Assembly (NCBI GenBank): GCA_024349245.1
Contig: JALDNG010000386.1
Location: 1-64,000, forward strand
Reading direction: 5' to 3'
Length of the DNA stretch: 64,000 nucleotides
Origin: Neodontobutis hainanensis
Taxonomy: Eukaryota > Chordata > Actinopteri > Gobiiformes > Odontobutidae
Position 1 is the stretch's first letter. The number at the start of each line of letters is the position of its first letter. Position numbers and translations under genes: made by a program. Under the pieces are notes generated by a model. The model was not told the origin of the DNA. It saw only the letters and a program-made list of their open reading frames with translations, and ran no database searches. This document shows, piece by piece, positions 54,259-64,000 of this stretch.

Positions 54259-56432
54259 GTAATGACTGAAGGGGAATAGTTTTGAATGTTTGTAAGTGCG
54301 TGTTTTTCGCTGTTAAAGGCTATTTTGATGACTTTGCGGATTGTGAGTTTTACTTTGAGATGCTATTTCCGCCCGCCGCTGCTAACCGCCGTTAGCCTGA
54401 CGCCGCGGTGTGACCTTGCACAGACATTTTTAGCCCGAAACCGAGCCCTGTTCGTGAATAAACCTCTCTAACGACACGGGCCCGAGTTATCTGCCCTCTG
54501 TACACGCCCCAGGGTTTGTTTGGCTGTTGTTTGTGCACTTTTAACTGCGTTTTGTGGACTTTTTCCGCCGTCTCCTCCGCATCATCGACGCGCTGCCTGT
54601 TGCATCCACCGCCTCCTCCCTGTGCCTGACTACCCTCCTCCCGCTGACTCTTCTCTCTTTCGACATCCTCCGCGGCGTTAACTTCCATTTTAATCGCTCA
54701 TCTTGCCCCATCTCCACACCTCGGGCCTGTTTTAGCCTCGGCGCAGTGTCTTGGCTAACTTTTCTGCGGCTAAAAGTAGCTTCAGCTCGTTGTTTTCTGC
54801 TGCTGCAGATAATGGTTGCCATGGACTCTTGTCTGTTAATGTTCGCCTTATGTCCTTCTGTTGTGGAACTTTAACTTAAACATATCCTCCCACAACTTTT
54901 CTGTCTGCCATTAATCCCTTCCTTTTATCCCCTTCTCACTTTATATCATCACATTTCTCTTTTTGATTTCATCTAAAGTGTGTCTGAAACAGTTTCCTTC
55001 GTCACATAAAGACACACATTTCCATACTTGACTTCAGTTTCAACCAGTCCTGTCCTGTTTGTTTTTTCTAATCCTGCTGCAGAAGTTCAGAGTGCATTTA
55101 CTCTAGTTAAAAGTTAAACATTTCAACTCTGTCCCAGTGTCTCTTGTGTAATATCCACACAGCACCTGTAGGGCCTTGCTCAGGTTCCATCAAGCACTTC
55201 AGACCTATTTTAAAACTTCCATCTTTAAGCGTGACTGATGTGGGTCTGTGTGGGGCGTTAAAGTGACCTAAACCACGGTTATCTGCTTGTGCTCGAACAG
55301 AACAGTGTCTTCAGTGCCTTTTAGATACGATTATCTTTATCTCATTTACATGTAACTCTTTTAATTAGATTGAATATTGTCAGGACACATCAGAAAAGAA
55401 GACTTAATACGTTTCTATCAAGTCACATGTTATGAAATGTAATAATTCTATATATTGGGGGTATAAAAAGATCTATAAACTGATGCTGGAAGTGTCTTCA
55501 CGTTGAACCATGTTGTTTTGTCCTTTGTTCTGCAATAATCTGCTTTAAAGAGACTCTAATGTAGTACATGTAGAGTTTATTTTACAGACTATAATGGCTT
55601 CAGAAATGAGACGTGGACGTGAACTCAGAGACTCAGTTGAAGGTCTTTGTGGTTTAGTTTTGAATTTGCATCAGGTTCTGATTGAGTTAATCATTCAGTG
55701 AGTAGTTTTTATCAGAGACGTGTTAGATTAGACGGTGGCACCAAGAAATCAGGGAAAAAAACTTGAGTGTCCAGCTGTTTAGACCATATTTCCACTTATA
55801 AGACAGATCTCATCAAAATAAAACCTCTGACAGTTCTTTTCTAAATTAAACCCATACAATGATTATATTTTCTTCAGATTTCTTCTTCTTCGAGGCTGAT
55901 GGACAGGTTAGTTCTATTTTCCTCTGCTTCAGTAACAGCTGGTCTACAACAGGACTATGTTACTGAAGTCCTGGTCTAGACCTAGTCTGGCCCTGGTCTA
56001 GGCCTGGTCTGGTCTTGTTTTCTTCAGACACAAACGTTGCTGTTGCTCTTTTCAGATTCAAACGTCTCTTTTGTTTCTCAAAACAAACGCAGCAGGAGTC
56101 GTCAAGTTTCACTTCATTAACATCTAAATACTGCAACTCCCACAATGCACTGCTAGCCCTGCTCTGGAGAGGTCTGGGGACGGTCTAATCAGGGTTTTAC
56201 AAGCATTAATCATAACTCTGTTAAATTAAAGCTTTAGATCAAAATCTGCACACACACATATTTAAATCTGAGTCTGAGGTTGTGTTTCAAACTGTTTCTT
56301 CTTCTCTGCTCAGGAAGCTCGTTATGTTATTTAAATTTTTTTATTAGAATCTGTCAATCTGCTTTTGTCTTTTCTCAGCGTCAGGTGAACATCTCGTTTA
56401 CCTGACGTGATCACCTGCAGTGATCTTGGACC
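54259..56432. repeat. 2.2 kb duplicated block, copy 1
   Basis: Nearly identical to 57460-59621 and in direct orientation, within intron 1 of the MSRRKQ gene. Differences are scattered substitutions and a few small indels, for example 8 extra bases near 55463 here. Confidence 0.95.
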
Positions 56433-56560
56433 TGCAGACGAGAGCTCACTGAATAATTAAAATATCAAAGTAAAGGACGTTCATAAAGTCCTGTCTGAGC
56501 TGCTCCAGAAACACCACAAGAGAGTTCTGACAGGGACCACAGCGCCCCTACTGGCCTGGT

Positions 56561-56706
<146 letters not shown>

Positions 56707-57459
56707 CAGAGGGGACGGCAGGCCTGTGGGGGCAGGTGCATGGAGCATGTTTCTGATGAGTCTGTGAGACGGTGTTGGAGTGGGCAGTTGTGTATTTCTG
56801 AGTGAATGTGTGCAGTTGTGTGTAGAAGTGTGTGTGTGTGCTGTAAGTGTGCGTGTGCTGTAAGTGTGTGTTGGAGACAGAGGGGGCTGCAGTTGGAGAT
56901 GAGCAGTTCACATTCCTTTATGAAATTCTACACTGAACTGGGCCCAGAGCCACTCTCGCACTACTGCCCTGGACCAGGTCTAGACTGGGACTGGACCAGG
57001 TCTAAACCAGGTCTAGACCGGGACTAGACCAGGGCCTCCGTCTACAGCTCGACTCTGTCTCTAAAGCAGTGTCCTTCACATGAGTCTTTTCAAAACACAA
57101 TAATACTAATACAGGTTTATTCACTGTACATTTAATATTTGATCTAAACCTTCTGCAACAGTCCTCCAGAGACAGAGATCAGAGCTCATTGTGTTAAAGC
57201 CCGTCCTGACGAGAGGGCCTCTCTGAGGACACATTTAATTATCCTCAGGCCTTGTTCCCTCTGGACGCAGGCTGTTCCAGAATCTGCAAACACTCGACTA
57301 ATGGACTCTCAGGAGGAAGAGTTTAACAGACTAATGCTGAATAATATTTAGACTTTCATTCGGTCCAGTCCAGGGACTAGGATGAAGTCTGGGGCCACTC
57401 TGCTGTGGACCAATCAGGACGCAGCTCTTACAGGACAGTGATACACACCTGACAGAGCT

Positions 57460-59621
57460 GTAATGACTGATGGGGAATAGTTTTGAATGTTTGTAAGTGC
57501 GTGTTTTTCGCTGTTAAAGGTTATTTTGATGACTTTGCGGATTGTGAGTTTTACTTTGAGCTGCTACTTCCGCCCGCCGCTGCTAACCGCCGTTAGCCTG
57601 ACGCCGCGGTGTGACCTTGCACAGACATTTTTAGCCCGAAACCGAGCCCTGTTCGTGAATAAACCTCTCTAACGACACGGGCCCGAGTTATCTGCCCTCT
57701 GTACACGCCCCTGGGTTTGTTTGGCTGTTGTTTGTGCACTTTTAACTGCGTTTTGTGGACTTTTTCCGCCGTCTCCTCCGCATCATCGACGCGCCGCCTG
57801 TTGCATCCACCGCCTCCTCCCTCCGCCTGACTACCCTCCTCCCGCTGACTCTTCTCTCTTTCGACATCCTCCGCGGCGTTAACTTCCATTTTAATCGCTC
57901 ATCTTGCCCCATCTCCACACCTCGGGCCTGTTTTAGCCTCGGCGCAGTGTCTTGGCTAACTTTTCTGCGGCTAAAAGTAGCTTCAGCTCGTTGTTTTCTG
58001 CTGCTGCAGATAATGGTTGCCATGGACTCTTGTCTGTTAATGTTCGCCTTATGTCCTTCTGTTGTGGAACTTTAACTTAAACATATCCTCCCACAACTTT
58101 TCTGTCTGCCATTAATCCCTTCCTTTTATCCCCTTCTCACTTTATATCATCACATTTCTCTTTTTGATTTCATCTAAAGTGTGTCTGAAACAGTTTCCTT
58201 CGTCACATAAAGACACACATTTCCATACTTGACTTCAGTTTCAACCAGTCCTGTCCTGTTTGTTTTTTCTAATCCTGCTGCAGAAGTTCAGAGTGCATTT
58301 ACTCTAGTTAAAAGTTAAACATTTCAACTCTGTCCCAGTGTCTCTTGTGTAATATCCACACAGCACCTGCAGGGCCTTGCTCAGGTTCCATCAAGCACTT
58401 CAGACCTATTTTAAAACTTCCATCTTTAAGCATGACTGATGTGGGTCTGTGTGGGGCGTTAAAGTGACCTAAACCACGGTTATCTGCTTGTGCTCGAACA
58501 GAACAGTGTCTTCAGTGCCTTTTAGATACGATTATCTTTATCTCATTTACATGTAACTCTTTTAATTAGATTGAATATTGTCAGGACTCATCAGAAAAGA
58601 AGACTTAATACGTTTCTATCAAGTCACATGTTATGAAATGTAATAATTCTATATATTGGGGGTATAAACTGATGCTGGAAGTGACTTCACGTTGAACCAT
58701 GTTGTTTTGTCCTTTTGTTCTGCAATAATCTGCTTTAAAGAGACTCTAATGTAGTACATGTAGAGTTTATTTTACAGACTATAATGGCTTCAGAAATGAG
58801 ACGTGGACGTGAACTCAGAGACTCAGTTGAAGGTCTTTGTGGTTTAGTTTTGAATTTGCATCAGGTTCTGATTGAGTTAATCATTCAGTGAGTAGTTTTT
58901 ATCAGACGTGTTAGATTAGACGGTGGCACCAAGAAATCAGGGAAAAAAACTTGAGTGTCCAGCTGTTTAGACCATATTTCCACTTATAAGACAGATCTCA
59001 TCAAAATAAAACCTCTGACAGTTCTTTTCTAAATTAAACCCATACAATGATTACATCTTCTTCAGATTTCTTCTTCTTCGAGGCTGATGGACAGGTTAGT
59101 TCTATTTTCCGCTGCTTCAGTAACAGCTGGTCTACAACAGGACTATGTTACTGTAGTCCTGGTCTAGACCTAGTCTGGCCCTGGTCTAGGCCTGGTCTGG
59201 TCTTGTTTTCTTCAGACACAAACGTTGCTGTTGCTCTTTTCAGATTCAAACGTCTCTTTTGTTTCTCAAAACAAACGCAGCAGGAGTCGTCAAGTTTCAC
59301 TTCATTAACATCTAAATACTGCAACTCCCACAATGCACTGCTAGCCCTGCTCTGGAGAGGTCTGGGGACGGTCTAATCAGGGTTTTACAAGCATTAATCA
59401 TAACTCTGTTAAATTAAAGCTTTAGATCAAAATCTGCACACACACATATTTAAATCTGAGTCTGAGGTTGTGTTTCAAACTGTTTCTTCAGTCTCTGCTC
59501 AGGAAGCTCGTTATGTTATTTAAATTTTTTTATTAGAATCTGTCAATCTGCTTTTGTCTTTTCTCAGCGTCAGGTGAACATCTCGTTAACCTGACGTGAT
59601 CACCTGCAGTGATCTTGGACC
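57460..59621. repeat. 2.2 kb duplicated block, copy 2
   Basis: Direct copy of 54259-56432. Sequences outside the two blocks do not match on either side, so it is a block copy and not a simple tandem of the whole 3.2 kb interval. Confidence 0.95.
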
Positions 59622-59626
59622 GAGCC

Positions 59627-61205
59627 GTGCTAACAGTTTCCATTGGTTTCCAGAGTTGATGCTGAGCTAACGATGGTCTTTTTGTCTTTTGTTAAACTCT
59701 AAAAGTAGGAAATGTAGGAAGGAATCGGGAAAGGAGCTAAGGAAGGAGAGAATGAGAGATTTGTAAAGATACTAAAAAAAACGGAGGAGTTGTACTTTGG
59801 ACTAAACTGTGCTAACAGTTTCTCTTAGTCATTGATGCTAAAGCTACGCTAATCAAAAAAAATCTCTTTTAAAGGAAGTTAGAAATGAACTAAGGAAGGA
59901 TCGAAGGAAGGGAAGGAGATGAGAAACTAGGGGCAGATGTAAAAAGAAGAAGGGCTTTGGACTTAACAACGCTAAGGGTTTTCTTTAGTTTACATTGTTA
60001 AGCTAATCATTGTGTCTTTAGTTCAATCTTTTGTGTGAAGGAAGGGATGGGAGGAAGCACATTTTTAGAGTATTATTCCTTTATTTGATTGGGACGGAGC
60101 ATGTTATGAACATAAATGAGACACAGCCACATGAATAAAAACATGTCGGACACAATAGTGTCTCTGTCAGGTCAGCAGGCAAAGCAGAAAATGAAATCAC
60201 AGTTGACCAGCACTCATTGGCTCCAACACTGTCCCACACAGCGCTGGTGTTTTAGGGAAGTCTTCAGTTCAAAGCTAAAGGAAGGATAGTGGGAAAGAAG
60301 ACATGGACTAAAGAAGGCTGCAGGAAAGGAAAGGAAAGGAAAGGAGATTAGAAACGTGTAAAGATGCTGATAAATAAAAGGAGGAGCTGTACTTTGAACC
60401 GAGCAGCGCTAACTGCTCGATGCTAAAAGCTAACCCTCTGTGGTTCATGTTTAAACCCTGGAGCTGCTTGATAAGGGCCCCCCCCGTCCCCGCCTCAGAT
60501 CAGACCGGAGAACGGGGACATTCCTCCAGAGTCGGCCCTGGACTTTGGACCAACTGTAAATACGGCTTTATTTGAACTCGCTCTAAACCTGCGTCCACTT
60601 TACAGCCTCAGAGTTCAGCCCAAATTCTACTGATGGATGTTGTTTTTCCAATATTATCATAAACACACTTCCTCTTCCTCAGATACGTTAATCTTCCTCA
60701 TTGATGTGCGTTAAGTGTGTGAATAAAAAGCTCCTGAAGCCACTGGACAACAGTTTTAATGTGACTTATGTCCTGTTATGTTATTCTGACTTCTGTTATG
60801 CTAAAGCTAATCTCAAACAAAGGAAGTTAAACTCTAAAAAAACGAGAGGTAGAAATGAATGAAGTAAGAAGGAGAGAAGGAGATGAGGAGATAATGAAGG
60901 ATGTAAAAAGTAGATGCGAACAGTTTCATTACTTTACAGTTCCTCTTTAGTTCTTTATTAAACTCTGAAGGAAAAAAGACATAAACTAAAGAAGGCAAGC
61001 TAATCTCAAACAAATAAAGTTAAACTCCAAATAAAAGGAGTTAGAAAATAATAAAGTACAGAAGGATCTAAGGAATAAAAGGAAATGAGAAACTAAATAA
61101 AGATGTAAAAGGTTTTAGGAAAAAACATTTAGTTGGAACTGAGCAGCGCTAACGGCTAAAGTCAGTTGTCATTGACTATGCTAAAGCTACACTAATCACT
61201 GCCAA
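59627..61205. repeat. diverged tandem repeats of about 170-200 bp
   Basis: Four or more degenerate units share the order: GCGCTAAC or GTGCTAACAGTTT, GATGCTAAAGCTAC, TTAAACTC, GGAAGG-rich purine tract, GATGTAAAA, TTGGAC/TTTGGACT. They are clearest at 59627-60000 and 60830-61200. A short GGAAA run is at 60328-60350. Confidence 0.7.
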
Positions 61206-63230
61206 ACATCTTTAGCTTTGTCTTTAACTCTGAAAGTGACAGGGTTTTTAAAAACATCACTGACTTTGTCACAAGCTCGTCTTGATCAGAAAAAAACCTG
61301 ACCTGACACACCTTTTTTATTTATTTTGGTGTTCATTTAACAGAGTTTATTTAAATAATTTAGGATGTAAATGAAATATTCTTCTAGAACATATGAGCTA
61401 TAAGGCATGTTGCACAAGAATGTTTGTGATTTTAAACTCAAAGAACACTCTTCCTGAACGGTTTCAGAACAAGGCTGTGTGCGTTTATCAGCAGTAAATG
61501 TGAGCCCACAGACCCTCTGCTGACTCTGTGGATGTAAGAATGAAGTGTAAAACGACGGAGGATACCTCACTCCTGATGGCTTTGACCTGAGACGGCCTGA
61601 GGTCATGAGTTATTAATAGAGTCTTCATCAGTGAAGGGTATGTTTGTGACTCTGAGTGAACACAAGGAGAACAGGACATGTTATTACTGAAGATACGTCA
61701 GTGTTGGCTCATCATGTGTCAGTCTCAGGAAATACCCTTCACAATAAAAGCATCTCTCTGCGGTGGAGCCGGGATAAGACTCTGTTTGAGCAGTCGTCCT
61801 GGGAGTCGGAGGTGGTGTGTTGTTGGTGTTTTCTGGTGAAAAGGCCGTGACGTGAGCAGTTTGTGGCGAGTGTTATCTGTGAACCACACCCAGAGTCAGA
61901 GCAGGCATCTCATACAGCAGCATTCCTCCACCCAACCCCCATCACTGTACCACGACACTACAGCCCAGTCTCCTCCACCTACCCCACCCTCGTCCTCCTC
62001 ACAGGCCTACCACAGGTCTGCAGCCCTACACCCAGCCCCCGTCACCAAATAAAGTGTAAAAACTGCTGATCTGCTCCTGGTTGTTGTCACCCCTCCTCCG
62101 TTTACAGACCCACCTCCCCCTCTTCCTCTCCTCTTCCTCTCACTGTGTCCCGCTCCCTCAGCCCACACTTTACTTTTCCTGCTCGTCTGTAGTTTCCCTC
62201 TTGGTCCCATTTCAGAAACTAGTTTGAACAAATGAATAATGTTAGAGGAATAATGAGACAAAACCAGGATCATTGAGCTAAACCACGAGGCAGGTTTGGA
62301 TGAAAGGTTTTCTGACGCTCGTTCACAGAAACCCACCAGGCTCTTGCCTCAGATGGTGTCAGCGAGGACTGAGTTTCAGTTACAGTAACAGTTGTAGTCA
62401 GTGATTAACAGCTGCTCGTCTCACTCTGAGCTCCTCACTGCCCCCTCCCTCTCAGGCGGGTCGAGCCGGGGGCCGTTTGCTGAGTCTGCGCTTCAGTTTG
62501 GTCAGCTGTCTCTGCACAGACGGGACCAGACCAGACCAGGAAAACCAGCAGAAAAACACAACCATCAATAGAGATAAGATCCAAGTGAAACCTACATTTA
62601 TTTAATTCAGGTCTTTTTTAGTCCTGGTAAAACCAGGTTAAGACCAGGTTTAGTCCTGTTTTCACTCCCATATTCTTTCATATTGAAACCCCATTCATCC
62701 TCCATTTTCTGTATGTGAGGTCAGGGGGCAGAGGTCACACAGGTGGGCAGGTGGGGGTCATGCTCTCAGTCGTTGTTGGCGTTGCCGTGGTTTCAGGCGT
62801 GCCCAGTGTTTTCAGCACAAACGGAGAGGTGTATCAGATTAACAGGGATTATCACACTACTCACTCAGAGGCTGTGGCCATCTTGGAAAGGGCAGAGGGC
62901 ACTCAAGGAGACAGGTGCCATGTTGGATAGGGCAAACAACAGACAATAGAGAGTTTGGTTTATTAGTCTCAGAAACTGTGCCCAATAAAAGCATCTTCTG
63001 TTGTCGACGACTCTTCTCGAGTGTTTACACGTTGGAGATATTCGTGCAGTTTAGAAAACGAGACGTTATCTCGTGTGTAATGCTGTTGAGTCGGGTCATG
63101 TGATCAATGGCAAGTTTGGAGTGAAGGCTTAACGCTGCCATTACAGAGACAAAATAATTAATTAAGCAGGTGTTCAGGTGAATTATACGACTTGTGTCTA
63201 ACCGAGTCTGCTGCAACATGTTGTACTGAA
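61206..63230. other. intron 1 of the MSRRKQ gene, no exon established
   Basis: Unique-looking intron sequence. On the minus strand 62514-62451 resembles a small terminal exon; see findings. Otherwise nothing recognisable. Confidence 0.5.
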
Positions 63231-63693
63231 GCATCCTGGGAAATGTAGTAAAGTGGCGTTTGTAACAATAAAACAGGAACAGAAAAAGACAAACGCACAC
63301 AAAAAGGAGGAAATGAAAGTGCAAGGGCTTTTTCTTTAGAATATCTTTTAGTACATTTATACAAATGTATTACATTTGAAAAGAAAAGAAATAACTTTAA
63401 CGTGTAATGTGCAGTGCATTCTGGGTACAGTAGTTCTTATTCCCCCTCTCTTCTGGTGTTTTTGTCAGTATATCATTGTAGATACTATTGTATTCATCTC
63501 TTGTCAGTTCCAGCTGTTATTTAACAGTTAAACATTCCTGCTGCAGTGCATTCTGGGAACAGTAGTCCACACCCTCACTCTGTAGTTTGAACATCAGTAG
63601 GTGACGTGTATTTTGGATATTGAACTTTAACGTTTAGTTGAAGTGTGTGTTGTTTTTAACAGTCCTGCTGCAGTGCATTCTGGGAAAAGTAGT
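63231..63693 (-). promoter_or_regulatory. cluster of four ZNF143/THAP11-type motifs
   Basis: GCATTCTGGGAACAGTAGT-type sites at 63231-63249, 63416-63434, 63548-63566 and 63675-63693, all in the same orientation. The last three are preceded by GCAGT and the last two by CCTGCTGCAGT, so this is a decayed tandem repeat of about 130 bp. Confidence 0.65.
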
Positions 63694-63820
63694 CTCTCCT
63701 CTGGAGTCTAAGAGGGTGTGTCTCAGGCAAAGTCAGTGGGGGTTTGAGTTTGAAAACTAAAAGGTGTGACTCACAACAGGAGCTCCATTCATCCTCAGCT
63801 CAACCCCCCTCCCCATCCTT

Positions 63821-63831
63821 CCTCTTCTTCT

Positions 63832-63866
<35 letters not shown>

Positions 63867-63879
63867 TTCCTCTTCTTCT
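63821..63879. repeat. TTC microsatellite
   Basis: (TTC)n with CCT interruptions. Confidence 0.97.
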
Positions 63880-64000
63880 GGGAAAGAACACTCACATATT
63901 TCACGTCTAAAGGCTCTTTTTGACAGTTTTACGTTTTCTGGTTAAACTTGGATGAAGAGTAAAGATGAGGTGAGACTAAAGCCTGGAGCCGAGTGTAACT

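Overview
The window is nuclear DNA from a vertebrate, almost certainly a teleost fish. It carries intron-split orthologues of three vertebrate genes, a fourth gene's first exon, fish-type retrotransposons (Rex3-like, L2/CR1-like), a Tc1-like transposon, and an extreme load of tandem repeats, mostly in introns. The species is not recognisable from the sequence alone.

Layout: (1) 1-28491, + strand: the 3' two thirds of asph (aspartyl/asparaginyl beta-hydroxylase), 20 exons from the acidic luminal linker to the stop codon, with no frame break. Its introns hold huge arrays; one of about 7 kb is split by a 3.3 kb LINE. (2) 29573-about 38690, - strand: clvs1 (clavesin-1), seven coding exons plus a probable 5' exon, convergent with asph. 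ASPH and CLVS1 are also neighbours in human. (3) 40090-45472, + strand: riok3 (RIO kinase 3), 13 coding exons, divergent from clvs1, with one apparent 1-nt frame problem near the end. (4) 45473-51900: intergenic, mainly minisatellites. (5) 51900-64000, + strand: a CpG-rich promoter and first coding exon of a zinc-finger-type regulator whose product begins MSRRKQ, followed by at least 11 kb of intron containing a recent 2.2 kb duplication.

The genes do not form one pathway: asph hydroxylates EGF-like domains in the ER, clavesin binds phosphoinositide on late endosomal/trans-Golgi membranes, RIOK3 is a cytoplasmic atypical kinase, and the MSRRKQ motif recruits the NuRD corepressor.

The most unusual signal is the origin of several arrays. 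At four exon edges (one in asph, three in clvs1) the repeated unit contains the splice junction itself, in three cases with exonic bases, giving tens of decoy donors or acceptors beside the genuine site. Separately, two short core motifs (about 11 bp, GGTTTAGACCT-like, and about 21 bp, beginning TTTTAGTTGGATTTG) recur as independent arrays at many loci in either orientation. Patches of single-base contractions in the largest array, and the riok3 frame break, should be checked as possible consensus errors.
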